Shown here in pieces: positions 9,519 through 18,986 of a stretch of DNA of 64,000 nt; the first letter of the stretch is position 1, and every line of letters starts with the position of its first letter. Position numbers and translations under genes: made by a program. The notes beneath the pieces are model-generated. The model saw only the letters and a program-made list of their open reading frames with translations. It was not told the DNA's origin and searched no databases. The DNA comes from CAZBUK01 sp964495085 (GTDB lineage: Bacteria > Bacteroidota > Ignavibacteria > T3Sed10-11), in the NCBI GenBank assembly GCA_964495085.1, contig CAZBUK010000010.1, forward strand, positions 1-64,000. Direction: 5' to 3'.

Positions 9519-9788
9519 TTATTTACGGATGTTCAGATCGTCGATGATCTTTCTGTAACGTTCGATATCTCTCTTCATAAGATAGTTGAGCAGTCGGCGT
9601 CTTTTACCGACCATTTTCAATAGTCCCAGGCGGGAATGATGATCTTTTTTGTGGGAATCAAAGTGTCCCGTCAAATCGTTGATCCTGGCGGTCAGTATTG
9701 CAATCTGTACTTCGGGAAGTCCGGAATTCTGAATCGATTTTCCGTATTTCGTGACGATCTCCCCTTTTTGTTCTTTTGTTAATGACAT
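9519..9788 (-). CDS. rpsO: 30S ribosomal protein S15
   Basis: S15 is a primary 16S rRNA-binding protein, 89 residues, the standard length. It shows the family's EVQIAILTARINDLTGHF and HHSRLGLLKMVGKRRRLLNYL motifs. An AGAGGAG site lies 9 nt upstream of the ATG. In many bacteria S15 represses its own leader; the 34-nt gap to ribF leaves little room for a separate leader, so control would need a site inside ribF or this gap. Confidence 0.97.
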   Translation of the reverse strand: MSLTKEQKGEIVTKYGKSIQNSGLPEVQIAILTARINDLTGHFDSHKKDHHSRLGLLKMVGKRRRLLNYLMKRDIERYRKIIDDLNIRK

Positions 9789-9822
9789 TGTTGAGCAACT
9801 CCTCTATGGATTGATTGAATGT

Positions 9823-10758
9823 TTATGGTTGCGATGTAATCTTCAGACAGAATTCTTTGTCTCTATGCAGCCTTTCGATGAGTTCCTGCGGCGAGTTGAA
9901 ACTGACTTCATTTCTGATCTTCCTGATAAATTCGATCGTTAAAACCTTTCCGTAGAGATCGCCGGGTTGCCCGAAAAAATGAGCCTCGATCGTTCTCCGT
10001 CCGTTCGAATAGAACGTCGGCCTCACGCCGACATTGAGCATTCCGGGAACGATTTCTCCATCGACGTCTCCGTGTATGTAGTATACACCGTTGCCCGGTA
10101 TCAGTTTTTTCTCGTGTCCGGGCTCTATGTTCGCGGTCGGAAAGCCGATATTTCTTCCTCTTCCTTCGCCCGGAACCACGGTCCCGCTTACGGAATAATT
10201 CCATCCCAGTAGTTTTGCCGCTTTGTCGACGAGTCCTTCGGCCAGCAGCGTCCGGATTTTACTCGAATTGACGATCGTTTCATCCACACGGTATGGGGGG
10301 ACGGTATGAACTCCGAAGCCGAACTCCGTACCGTACCCGACGAGTTCCCTTATTCCCGATTCACGGTCCCGGCCGAACATATGATCGTATCCGACCACCA
10401 CCTCCGCGGCGCTGATCCCGTCGACGATATATCGCCGGTAGAAATTCCGGGCCGGCAGCCGTGAGAACTCGTAGGTGAACGGAATTATAAACAAGCAGTC
10501 GATACGCAGCTTCTCAAAGCGGGCAATGCGTTCGTCGAGCGTCGTCAGCAGTTCTACCGGACCTTTATTCGAGTGCACTACTTCCTTCGGATGCGGATCG
10601 AATGTGCAAACGACGCTTCGCATTCCGTGGAGTCCGGACCGCTCGGTTACTTCTCCGATTATCGCCTGATGCGCCAGATGCACCCCGTCGAAACTGCCTA
10701 CGGTACATATCGATTTCCGGGGAGAATCTGCTTCGTTCAGCGAGCGAATGATCTTCAT
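9823..10758 (-). CDS. ribF: Bifunctional riboflavin kinase / FAD synthetase
   Basis: RibF phosphorylates riboflavin to FMN and adenylylates FMN to FAD. The N-terminal nucleotidyltransferase half shows TVGSFDGVHLAHQ (a GxFDGxHxGH-type motif) near residue 22, and the kinase half starts near 185 with GEGRGRNIGFPTANI. Length 311 is normal. Its start overlaps the truB stop by 4 bp (ATGA), indicating translational coupling within the translation-factor operon. Confidence 0.95.
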   Translation of the reverse strand: MKIIRSLNEADSPRKSICTVGSFDGVHLAHQAIIGEVTERSGLHGMRSVVCTFDPHPKEVVHSNKGPVELLTTLDERIARFEKLRIDCLFIIPFTYEFSRLPARNFYRRYIVDGISAAEVVVGYDHMFGRDRESGIRELVGYGTEFGFGVHTVPPYRVDETIVNSSKIRTLLAEGLVDKAAKLLGWNYSVSGTVVPGEGRGRNIGFPTANIEPGHEKKLIPGNGVYYIHGDVDGEIVPGMLNVGVRPTFYSNGRRTIEAHFFGQPGDLYGKVLTIEFIRKIRNEVSFNSPQELIERLHRDKEFCLKITSQP

Positions 10759-11480
10759 TGCCGCTCTTCCTCTCCCAGAGCTATCAAATCGGGCATGCCG
10801 AGGGCTTCGTCGACGCGATAAGGTCCGACGGCGGTTCTTCTCAATTCGGTGACATGTGCTCCCGGCCCGAGCAGCGCTCCGAGTTCGTGTATGAGCGTCC
10901 TGATGTACGTTCCCTTCGAACAGAGTATCTCGAAAGATATAAACGGCAGATCGATAATCGCGGCGGTGAATTCGTGAATGCGAACCTGCCGTGGAGCGCG
11001 CGCTACGGTTATTCCCTTCCGCGCTAGTCTGTACAGTCTCCTGCCGCCGATCTTTACCGCAGAATACATCGGGGGGACCTGTTCGATATCGCCCGTTAAC
11101 TTTTCTGCGGCGTCGGCAATTAAAGAGGCCGATATACCTTCGACGATCCGGGTTTCACTGACTTCCGTTTCCGCATCGTAGCTCGGGGTGATCTCGCCGA
11201 GCCGTGCAACGCCTGTATAGCGTTTATCCATGCCGACAAACGAGTTTACGGATCTCGTCATATTTCCCGTACAGACGATGAGAAGGCCCGTCGCGATCGG
11301 ATCGAGCGTTCCTGCATGACCCGCTTTTCTGACGGCGAAGAGCCGTCTGATTTTATTGACTACATCGAACGAGGTCCAGCTTTTGGGTTTATCGACGAGT
11401 ACTACGGCTCCACCAAGAAGTTTGCCGGGGATGCCGTCCGAACCCGCGGTGAGAACTTCGATCTCCGGTTTAGGTATCAT
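10755..11480 (-). CDS. truB: tRNA pseudouridine(55) synthase
   Basis: TruB forms pseudouridine 55 in the tRNA T-loop. The catalytic aspartate lies in GHAGTLDPIATGLLIV near residue 55, preceded by the family motif VDKPKSWTSFDVVNKIR. The protein is 241 residues, a short TruB without a large C-terminal PUA domain. It begins inside the rbfA 3' end (11-bp overlap) and ends in a 4-bp overlap with ribF. Confidence 0.95.
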   Translation of the reverse strand: MIPKPEIEVLTAGSDGIPGKLLGGAVVLVDKPKSWTSFDVVNKIRRLFAVRKAGHAGTLDPIATGLLIVCTGNMTRSVNSFVGMDKRYTGVARLGEITPSYDAETEVSETRIVEGISASLIADAAEKLTGDIEQVPPMYSAVKIGGRRLYRLARKGITVARAPRQVRIHEFTAAIIDLPFISFEILCSKGTYIRTLIHELGALLGPGAHVTELRRTAVGPYRVDEALGMPDLIALGEEERQ

Positions 11481-11817
11481 TCTCCCGGATTTTTTTGAAT
11501 ATTTTTTCGAGCGTTTCGACTCGTTCGAGCGTTGTGTCGAGTAAAAACTGGAGATCGGGGGTGAATCTCAATCTGATGCGTCCACCCAGCAGATGCCGGA
11601 TCTCTCCTTTCCGGCGGTTTAATTCCTTCATGATGAGGTCCTGCTTCTCCGGTTCGGCATATACGCTCAGAAACACCCTGGCGATTTTCAGATCCGCCGT
11701 TACCTTTACTTCCGTTACGGTCAGAAATCCCGGCTTGTCCAGCGTGATCTCTCTGAGGATGATCTCGCTTAATTCCGTCTTCAGCAGCGACGCTACTTTT
11801 TCGGTTCGAATCGACAT
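11470..11817 (-). CDS. rbfA: 30S ribosome-binding factor RbfA
   Basis: RbfA is a KH-fold late 30S maturation and cold-adaptation factor. The 115-residue sequence carries the typical N-terminal SLLKTELSEIILREI helix and the ADLKIARVFLSVY strand, and the RLRFTPDLQFLLDTTLER motif before the C-terminus. It lies 29 bp after infB and overlaps truB. Confidence 0.93.
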   Translation of the reverse strand: MSIRTEKVASLLKTELSEIILREITLDKPGFLTVTEVKVTADLKIARVFLSVYAEPEKQDLIMKELNRRKGEIRHLLGGRIRLRFTPDLQFLLDTTLERVETLEKIFKKIRENDT

Positions 11818-11846
11818 CCGTGCAACCTCCGATTCTTAATGCCTGA

Positions 11847-14579
11847 TTATGCAAGCGTCCGTTTGGTTTCAACGACACGGAATGCTTCGATTATATCTCC
11901 GACTTTAATGTCGTTATAACCATCAATGCTGATCCCGCACTCGTAACCGCTCTCGACCTCCCTGACGTCGTCTTTAAAGCGCTTCAGCGAAGAGATGCCG
12001 CCTTCGTGGATCACGATGCCGTCGCGGACTAGTCTGATCCTATTATTGCGGACGATCTTGCCGTCCTGGACGTAACAGCCGGCAATCGTACCGACCTTGG
12101 GCACCTTGAATGTCTCCCTGATCTCGACGGTTGCCGTGATCTCCTCTTTGATATCGGGAGTGAGAAGTCCCTCAAGCGCGCTCTTCACTTCGTTAATCGC
12201 GTCGTAGATAACGCTGTATAATCTGATCTCGACCTTTTCATTCTCAGCAAGCCGCCGCGATGAAGTAAGCGGCCGGACATGGAATCCGACGATGATCGCG
12301 CTCGAAGCCGCTGCCAGGAGAACGTCCGCATCGTTGATGGCACCGACGCCGCGGTGGATGACCCGCACTTTGACCTCATCCGTCGAGAGTTTTTCCAGCG
12401 CCTCCGAGAGAGCCTCGACTGATCCGTCAACGTCTCCCTTGACGATGGTGGAGAGTTCTCTGACCTCGCCGGTCTGAATGCTCTTCGAAATATCGTCGAG
12501 CGTTACATGTCTTATCTGACGAAGATCCTGCTCACGTTTGAGCTGCTGGCGTTTTGTCGCAATATCCCGGGCTTCGGCTTCGTCCTCCATGGAGACGAAT
12601 TTATCGCCGACCTTCGGCATTCCGTCGAAGCCGGTAACTTGGACCGGTTTCGAGGGGGGCGCAACCTCGATCCGATTCTCCCGCTCGTCGTACATCGCCC
12701 TGACTCTGCCGCTGAATAATCCTGCAATGAAAGGATCGCCGATCTTGAGCGTACCGGATTGGACCAGCACGGTAGCCAAGATGCCTTTACCGCGGTCGAG
12801 TTCGGCTTCGATGAGAACGCCGCGGGCTGATTTATCCGGATTGGAACGCAGATCGAGCAGCTCCGATTCGAGGAGAATTTTTTCAAGCAGCGTATCGATG
12901 TTCTTGCCATGTTTCGCGGCGATCTCGACGGATTGGTATTTACCTCCCCACTCTTCGACAAGAACGTTGCGTTCCGATAATTGCTGGCGTACCCGCTCCG
13001 GATTTGAGTTCGGTTTATCGACCTTGTTAATCGCAACTATAATAGGCACGTTCGCTGCCTGCGCATGATTGATCGCTTCGATGGTCTGAGGCATGACGTT
13101 ATCGTCGGCGGCGACCACGAGGACGACGATATCCGTTAGTTGTGCACCGCGGGCTCGCATTGCTGTAAAAGCTTCGTGTCCGGGTGTATCGAGAAACGTG
13201 ATCGTCTTTCCGTTTTCCAGCATGACCTCATACGCACCGATATGCTGGGTAATGCCTCCGGATTCTCCCGCCACGACGTTGGTCTTTCGAATGAAATCGA
13301 GCAGCGTTGTCTTGCCGTGATCGACATGGCCCATGATCGTGACAATCGGGGCTCGGGGTTTAAGGAGTTCATCGGGTTCGGTCTCTTTTCCCTCCTCCAC
13401 TTCTTCGGCGAATTCCTCCTGGAACATCACCTGAAATCCGAATTCATCGGCGAGAAAGGTTATCAAATCGGACTCAAGCCTTTGGTTGATAGACACCATG
13501 ATGCCGAGACCGATACACTTCGCAATGACTTCGTTAATGGGTACGTTCATCAGGTTGGCGAGCTCGCCGACGGTGATATACTCGATTACACGAAGGACAG
13601 ATTTCTCGCGCTCCTTCGCTTCGAGAATACGAGCCTCCTCTTCGAGCCGTTCTTTCTTTCTCTTCTTCCGTGCAACTGCGCGGACGCTTGGTCCGGTCTC
13701 ATCCATCGCCGCCAATGTTTTCCGGATAGCCTCGGCAACCTCTCCCTCGTCGACCTGGCGGGGACGCAGTTTTTTCTTTTTCTTCTTTTTCTTGCTCGCA
13801 TCTTCCGTTTCGACAGTATCCCGCTGTTTCTGGACGACGGTACGGGCTTCTTCACGGACCTTCTTTTTCTTCTTTTTGCGCTTCTTCTTGAGTCGATCTG
13901 CAGCAGACTCTTCCTCACCTGCCGGCTGTGCTGATCTGAGGCCTCCCAGATCGACCCGTCCCTTGATTTTCAAACCGGGTAGTGGGCGCCTCCCGGTTCT
14001 TGCGGATTTTGATCCATCCCCTGCGGCCCTCTTCTTCTCAGCATTTTCTTTAATGTGAGCCTTCTTGTCTTCGACGGTTTCTTCTGCTACCCCTTCTTCG
14101 GGCGTACCTTCACCGGATCCGGTTTCTACTTCCTGCGTCTCAAGTTCCTGCCCTTTCCGGGTCGATGTCTGTGCCGCAGTATCCCCAGTCATCCCGGTTT
14201 CAGGCGTTTCGACGTCCGCCTGAGACGCATCCTCTGTCGATTTTCTTGCGGCTATCTTGTCCGTTCGTGTTTCAGTATCGGGCTTCTCAGCCGCTTCCGA
14301 TTCTTTATCTTCACCTTTGTCCTTCTCCCGCTCCTGTTCTCGCTTCCTCTGCGTTTTCCTCAGCTCCGCGACCTTTCTCTGGTGGCGTTCAGCGCTGTCT
14401 TTGTCTTTTTTGAACGACTGCATAATTTCAGAGACAACGTCCGGTTCGACCGTAGACATATGGCTTTTCGCCGGATGTCCGCGCTTTTCGAGAAAGTCGA
14501 GAATAACCTGGTGACTGAGGTTTAGTTCAGCGGCTATTTTATATACTTTTTGTTTTTTTTGAGCTGTTGTAGTAGTCAT
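11847..14579 (-). CDS. infB: Translation initiation factor IF-2
   Basis: IF-2 is the GTPase that brings initiator tRNA to the 30S subunit and promotes subunit joining. Of 910 residues, an N-terminal IF2_N-like helical module (about 12-57) is followed by a long charged linker (about 60-320) with lysine runs and acidic stretches. A second IF2_N module (about 333-384) comes next, then the G domain with GHVDHGKTT, DTPGHEAF and NKVDKPN, and the beta-barrel and C-terminal domains. The poly-lysine linker is low complexity and is the least conserved part of the family. nusA ends 21 bp upstream. Confidence 0.97.
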   Translation of the reverse strand: MTTTTAQKKQKVYKIAAELNLSHQVILDFLEKRGHPAKSHMSTVEPDVVSEIMQSFKKDKDSAERHQRKVAELRKTQRKREQEREKDKGEDKESEAAEKPDTETRTDKIAARKSTEDASQADVETPETGMTGDTAAQTSTRKGQELETQEVETGSGEGTPEEGVAEETVEDKKAHIKENAEKKRAAGDGSKSARTGRRPLPGLKIKGRVDLGGLRSAQPAGEEESAADRLKKKRKKKKKKVREEARTVVQKQRDTVETEDASKKKKKKKKLRPRQVDEGEVAEAIRKTLAAMDETGPSVRAVARKKRKKERLEEEARILEAKEREKSVLRVIEYITVGELANLMNVPINEVIAKCIGLGIMVSINQRLESDLITFLADEFGFQVMFQEEFAEEVEEGKETEPDELLKPRAPIVTIMGHVDHGKTTLLDFIRKTNVVAGESGGITQHIGAYEVMLENGKTITFLDTPGHEAFTAMRARGAQLTDIVVLVVAADDNVMPQTIEAINHAQAANVPIIVAINKVDKPNSNPERVRQQLSERNVLVEEWGGKYQSVEIAAKHGKNIDTLLEKILLESELLDLRSNPDKSARGVLIEAELDRGKGILATVLVQSGTLKIGDPFIAGLFSGRVRAMYDERENRIEVAPPSKPVQVTGFDGMPKVGDKFVSMEDEAEARDIATKRQQLKREQDLRQIRHVTLDDISKSIQTGEVRELSTIVKGDVDGSVEALSEALEKLSTDEVKVRVIHRGVGAINDADVLLAAASSAIIVGFHVRPLTSSRRLAENEKVEIRLYSVIYDAINEVKSALEGLLTPDIKEEITATVEIRETFKVPKVGTIAGCYVQDGKIVRNNRIRLVRDGIVIHEGGISSLKRFKDDVREVESGYECGISIDGYNDIKVGDIIEAFRVVETKRTLA

Positions 14580-14600
14580 CTAGTCAGGGATTTGTTTATC

Positions 14601-16100
14601 TTACTGCTCAATTGTTTTTTCGTTCGGTTCTTTATTTCCCACACGATCATCATCGGAGCCCTCTTCATCCTCCGTCTCCTTCTCCGCCTCTCCGGAATTC
14701 TCGGAATTACGCGGCTCTCCGTTCGTATCCTGCCGGTCTCCGGCGGGTTGCTCGGTTTGTCCGGATTCCCCTTCAGTAATTTCTTCTTCCTCCTCCTCTT
14801 CATCAGCTTCTCCGGCCTGCTCAGGCACGGCGCTCTCTTCGTCTTCCTCCTCCTCCGCTTCTTCGAGACCTTCGCGGAGCATTTCTGCGATCCGCTTCAT
14901 CTGTTCTTCCGGAAGATCTTCTACATCGATTTTCTCCTGATCGTACGCTTCGATCACTTCAAGGACCGATGTATATCCCGCTTCGGACAGGAGCGCGAAG
15001 CTTCCCGGCTGAATCTCCTCGAGCTCTTCGGTGAATTCGTTGAGGTCGATATCGTACAATCCTCCGATCTTCTTCACCTTGATCTCAAAGCCGGTGAGTC
15101 TCGCCGCGAGGCGGATATTCTGACCGTTCTTCCCGATAAGCAGCGGAACCTGATCCACATCCACCGTGACCGTCGCCGTTTTTGCTTCCCGGTCGATCTT
15201 GACATCCTTCATTTTTGCGGGTGCGAGTGAGCGCGTTACGTACACCATTGCATCGGAACTGAAGTTGATGACATCGATATTCTCGTTATTCAATTCTCTG
15301 ACGATCGCGTGGATACGGGTTCCCTTCATACCGACGCATGCGCCGACCGCATCGACCCGGTCATCATGCGATTCGACTGCGACCTTGGCACGATCGCCCG
15401 GTTCTCTGACGATCCCTTTGATCTCGATGACCCCGCCGTAGGCGTCCGGTATCTCGGGGATCTCGAGCTCGAACAACCTGCGAAGGAAGAGCGTATCGGC
15501 GCGCGAGATGATGATTTGCGGATTACCAGCCGCAGTCCTCCGTACCTCCTTGATGACCGCCCGCAGCGTATCGCCTTTCTTGTATCGCTCTTTTGGAATC
15601 TGTTCGTTCTTCGGCAGGATCAGTTCTTTCTTGTTATGAATGACGAGGATTTCATTGCGCCGGATCTGATATATATCCCCGACGATAATCTCGCCTATCA
15701 TTTTATTATATTCCTGGAAGATTATTTCTTTTTCGATCTCCTTGATCCGCTGATTCAGACTCTGTTTTGCACTCACAATGAGACGCCGGTCGAACCTGTT
15801 CAATTCGACAAGCTCGACGAATTCATCGCCGACCTCGAGCGGTTCATCAGTACGCCGCCGAACCGTGTTGAGATCGATCTGCAGATTCGGATCTTCCACC
15901 TTCTCGACGATCTCCCGTTCGAGATAAATCTCGATGTGTCCTTTTTCCATATTAACGATAACGTCGAACTGCGCGTCGGGTCCGTATTTCTTGCGGACCA
16001 TCATTGAAAATATATCTTCGATTATCCCAGCCAGTATATCCTTATCGATCCCTTTTTCGCGAACCATTTGCGCAAATGATTCGGTAATTTCGTAATTCAT
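14601..16100 (-). CDS. nusA: Transcription termination/antitermination factor NusA
   Basis: NusA binds RNA polymerase and nascent RNA and controls pausing, termination and antitermination. The 499-residue protein has the N-terminal polymerase-binding domain, an S1 domain (VGDIYQIRRNEILVIHNK, about 135), two KH domains (VGACVGMKGTRIHAIVREL; LIGKNGQNIRLAARL) and a helical acidic repeat near 355-400. The last 95 residues are an almost purely acidic, Glu/Asp-rich tail, an unusual extension that is probably disordered. It follows rimP by 35 bp, the standard order. Confidence 0.96.
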   Translation of the reverse strand: MNYEITESFAQMVREKGIDKDILAGIIEDIFSMMVRKKYGPDAQFDVIVNMEKGHIEIYLEREIVEKVEDPNLQIDLNTVRRRTDEPLEVGDEFVELVELNRFDRRLIVSAKQSLNQRIKEIEKEIIFQEYNKMIGEIIVGDIYQIRRNEILVIHNKKELILPKNEQIPKERYKKGDTLRAVIKEVRRTAAGNPQIIISRADTLFLRRLFELEIPEIPDAYGGVIEIKGIVREPGDRAKVAVESHDDRVDAVGACVGMKGTRIHAIVRELNNENIDVINFSSDAMVYVTRSLAPAKMKDVKIDREAKTATVTVDVDQVPLLIGKNGQNIRLAARLTGFEIKVKKIGGLYDIDLNEFTEELEEIQPGSFALLSEAGYTSVLEVIEAYDQEKIDVEDLPEEQMKRIAEMLREGLEEAEEEEDEESAVPEQAGEADEEEEEEEITEGESGQTEQPAGDRQDTNGEPRNSENSGEAEKETEDEEGSDDDRVGNKEPNEKTIEQ

Positions 16101-16135
16101 CTCATCCTCCGATCCGTTCGATAAATTGAATCATC

Positions 16136-16594
16136 CTACCAGGGTAATTTAATAAGGGCTTTTTGAATCTCAGTGAAGGGGAAGGCCCTGGCTCCCACCT
16201 TTTTCAGAGAGAGCACGATGCCGTCATCGGATACTTCTTTGAGCGTTCCAGATATCTTCCGAAGTTCGCCTTCTTCATGTACCTGAAGTTCCAGCTCTCT
16301 GCCGATATTCCTTTTATATTGCTGTATTAATTTCAGCGGCCTGTCCAGGCCGGGAGACGATACGTTGAGCCGGTACGTTCCTGTAATGATGTGGTGCCGC
16401 TCGAGCAATTGGTTCAATTCCTTACTGAACTCTCCGAGCCGGGCAGCTGTGATGCCCTCTTCCGTATCGATGTAGACTTCGACGATTTTTGTGTTTCTTT
16501 CACCCCGAACCGTAAGATCAACGAGAAACGCTCCGCCGGCTTCGATCGCCGGAATAAAGATTTCCCGAATCGCATCTACGTTTTCTCTCTGCAT
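16136..16594 (-). CDS. rimP: Ribosome maturation factor RimP
   Basis: RimP acts in 30S assembly. The 152-residue protein shows the conserved RLNVSSPGLDRPLK motif (about 101) joining the alpha/beta N-terminal domain to the C-terminal SH3-like domain. It is the first gene of the nusA-infB block; a terminator-like hairpin lies just upstream of it. Confidence 0.93.
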   Translation of the reverse strand: MQRENVDAIREIFIPAIEAGGAFLVDLTVRGERNTKIVEVYIDTEEGITAARLGEFSKELNQLLERHHIITGTYRLNVSSPGLDRPLKLIQQYKRNIGRELELQVHEEGELRKISGTLKEVSDDGIVLSLKKVGARAFPFTEIQKALIKLPW

Positions 16595-16617
16595 ATCGGC
16601 TCCCGGGCAAAAAGACT

Positions 16618-16645
16618 AAAAAAAATAGCCCATCTGGTGGGCTAT
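16618..16645 (-). terminator. Terminator or attenuator upstream of rimP
   Basis: On the minus strand an 8-bp stem (ATAGCCCA / TGGGCTAT) is followed by eight T. It lies between the thioesterase gene and rimP, so it either ends the upstream transcript or attenuates entry to rimP-nusA-infB. A second ATAGCCC copy occurs 15-20 nt earlier in the same RNA and could compete for the same GGGCTAT arm. Confidence 0.75.
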
Positions 16646-16718
16646 CTTAACGAAGGGCTATAAGTTATTAAAAAAAACATTGTAAATCAATAGGTTAGCT
16701 CTATATCCTGCGATTAAA

Positions 16719-17180
16719 TCAAGGACGCAGAATGGTATCCCGTTCCGATAGCACGGATCCTTCATAGTTTCTCACTAATTTCCTGAAATCCTCCGGAACC
16801 CGTACCGGAGTCCATATCGAGGCATCCAACCAGACATGGTATGCCCGATTCTCAACGACGGTATCTCCCGTCTGAACATCAATTATCAATCCCTCGAAAA
16901 TAAAACTTGTATTCCCGATTTCAGGGATTCGAGTACAGATTTCGAGTTCCGAGTCGAACCTCGCAGGATTTTTATAATCTATCTCATTCCGGGAGAGCAC
17001 AATCCGATGAACGGAATTAATCGAATTCAGGTCCAGTTCTGCGCCTATATGGCGGAGATATTCGACTCTGCCTATTTCACAATAGAGCAGATAAATGGTA
17101 TTATGCACAACGCCCTGCCAATCGACTTCATAATTTCTTACTCGAAGCCGGTGCCTGAATCGAAATTGATTAATATTCAT
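16719..17180 (-). CDS. 4HBT-family acyl-CoA thioesterase (YbgC-like)
   Basis: A 153-residue hotdog-fold thioesterase. The pattern YEVDWQGVVHNTIYLLYCE matches the YbgC/4-hydroxybenzoyl-CoA thioesterase active-site segment, with the catalytic Asp at position 20. Such enzymes hydrolyse small or medium acyl-CoA thioesters in the cytosol. It lies alone between lnt and rimP and is bounded downstream by a terminator. The physiological acyl substrate cannot be told. Confidence 0.85.
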   Translation of the reverse strand: MNINQFRFRHRLRVRNYEVDWQGVVHNTIYLLYCEIGRVEYLRHIGAELDLNSINSVHRIVLSRNEIDYKNPARFDSELEICTRIPEIGNTSFIFEGLIIDVQTGDTVVENRAYHVWLDASIWTPVRVPEDFRKLVRNYEGSVLSERDTILRP

Positions 17181-17279
17181 AAACGGTTATTCAGTAACTA
17201 GGTATCCCTTTTTAGTGTTATAGCTTGTTGCGCCTCTTGTACCGGATCGAAGAGAGGCGTAACCATATTGATGCTTACA

Positions 17280-18986
17280 TCAGTCGTTATTTTTACTGTA
17301 TTTATTCTGGAATGCGAAAATCCTTTTTCTCATGTTTTCACCGGCAGCCGCCATTACCGGGAGCATACCCAACAGGAGACAACCTTTCGCAAACCAATCC
17401 CCGTAGCGTACATAGTACGATTTTTCTCTCACGACGGGCACTTCATACACCGTCTGTGTCCTGGTAAACATACGTGTTTCGAACAGAACGACGCCGTACG
17501 GATCGATGAACGAAGATATTCCGCCGTTTGCCGCCCGGGCGATCGACCGCCTGTTCTCGATAGCCCTGATGATCGAAAACTGATGATGTTGCCGGGGACC
17601 GGGCGTTCTCCCCCACCAGCTGTCATTGGTGATCACGAGAATAAGACCGGCTCCGCGATTCGCAAAATGCCTCACGAACCCGGGATATACCGATTCATAA
17701 CAGATAACGACACCGAATGTTACTTCCTCGGGAATTCCGGGTTCAGAATCCCTGGGAAAAGAGAACACAGTTGTATCCTGACCGGCATCCCAGCCCCCGA
17801 CCCCGATGTTCCGTCGTATTCTGACGGCGAACTCAAACAGATCTGAGTACGGAATTTTTTCGGCAAACGGTACGAGTACAATCTTCCCGTAGAACTCATA
17901 CTCATCTGTTCCCGGCTTGAAAAATGCCGCAGCGTTATATGAAGCATAGCGTTCGCCCGTTTCCGGAATTACCTTTGCGGTCGGCGGTCCCTTTCCTTCG
18001 GGAAAGAAGACTGCATGCGGCAGTCCGGTGAGCAGCGGAACTCCGGCTTCATCGATGAATTCCCGAAGTCGCCAGAAGAATATCCGGTTCTGCGGCAAGA
18101 GTACATAGAAAGGGACTGCATTTTCGGGCCATACGATAAGGTCGGGGTTCTCCGGGAGCAGCATTTCGGATTGGGAGATCAACTGCTCGAGAATTGTCCT
18201 CCGATCGGTATCCCATTTTTCGAACGGATCGGTATCAGGCTGTACTATACCTACTCTTAGCGTTTCCTCAAAATTCATCCTCGCATTGAGTACTCTCGTG
18301 CCGTACAAGGACGGCAACAGGTGAAGAATTACGATAAGCGCAGCCAGAGATATCGCCTGAATCGATCCGGGCTTCCAAATTCTGAGTGCGAGCGTACGGA
18401 ACAACACGAACCCGGCAACATTCAAAACCATTATCCAGAAGGACAATCCGTAGATGCCGGTCACCGATATTATCTGCAGTCGTGGCAGATCATACGATTG
18501 TGTATTACCCAGCGTCTGCCACGGAAAGGCGAGATCCCCGATGCTGTGTACGTATTCATATCCCACCCAGATAAACGGGAGCGCGATCAGCGCCGGAGTC
18601 AGTCCGAACGTCCGGCGAATTGCAAGATATCCGATCACCGGGATGAAGAAGAAAAACGGGTGCGCCACCAACAGTAATCCCCCACCCACCATCTGCATCG
18701 TATGTTTCAGATGTACAAACCCGCCCATCCAATATACCGTAATAATCTGCAAAATGAAGAAAACGACGTATGTAAATCTGAGCGGACGGGAATAGCCATC
18801 GGTGAGTTCGAATACGAGTAACAGAGGTATCAGACCGAAGCATGCGAGAACACCGAGTTCCCATGGCGGAAATGAGAAGCTGAGCATGAAACCGGATATG
18901 AATGATAAAAACAATAAATATCTGCGGCTCATTTTCCTTTCATCGGCCGTCCCGGAAATAACTTTTTTTTCACGGCTCTTGCGCAT
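17280..18986 (-). CDS. lnt: Apolipoprotein N-acyltransferase
   Basis: Lnt adds the third acyl chain to lipoproteins in the inner membrane of Gram-negative bacteria. The 568-residue protein starts with a block of transmembrane helices (about residues 20-230) and ends with a nitrilase-type periplasmic domain. The catalytic triad is readable: Glu in VWPENAVPF, Lys in FYGKIVLVPFAEKIPYSD and Cys in GVVICYESVYPGF. The ATG at 18986 has AAAGGAG 6 nt upstream and is preferred to an ATG 54 nt further in. It overlaps the PAP2 gene by 17 bp. Its presence fits an organism with outer-membrane lipoproteins. Confidence 0.95.
   Translation of the reverse strand: MRKSREKKVISGTADERKMSRRYLLFLSFISGFMLSFSFPPWELGVLACFGLIPLLLVFELTDGYSRPLRFTYVVFFILQIITVYWMGGFVHLKHTMQMVGGGLLLVAHPFFFFIPVIGYLAIRRTFGLTPALIALPFIWVGYEYVHSIGDLAFPWQTLGNTQSYDLPRLQIISVTGIYGLSFWIMVLNVAGFVLFRTLALRIWKPGSIQAISLAALIVILHLLPSLYGTRVLNARMNFEETLRVGIVQPDTDPFEKWDTDRRTILEQLISQSEMLLPENPDLIVWPENAVPFYVLLPQNRIFFWRLREFIDEAGVPLLTGLPHAVFFPEGKGPPTAKVIPETGERYASYNAAAFFKPGTDEYEFYGKIVLVPFAEKIPYSDLFEFAVRIRRNIGVGGWDAGQDTTVFSFPRDSEPGIPEEVTFGVVICYESVYPGFVRHFANRGAGLILVITNDSWWGRTPGPRQHHQFSIIRAIENRRSIARAANGGISSFIDPYGVVLFETRMFTRTQTVYEVPVVREKSYYVRYGDWFAKGCLLLGMLPVMAAAGENMRKRIFAFQNKYSKNND

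Noticed and set aside
13486..14525. Long plus-strand open frames opposite infB
   Set aside because: They are mirror images of the lysine/glutamate-rich codons of IF-2 (runs of Phe, Leu, Ser) and have no ribosome sites.
17225..17265. Weak hairpin after lnt
   Set aside because: CGCCTCT/GAGGCG can pair but there is no T-run on the minus strand, so a terminator call is not supported.
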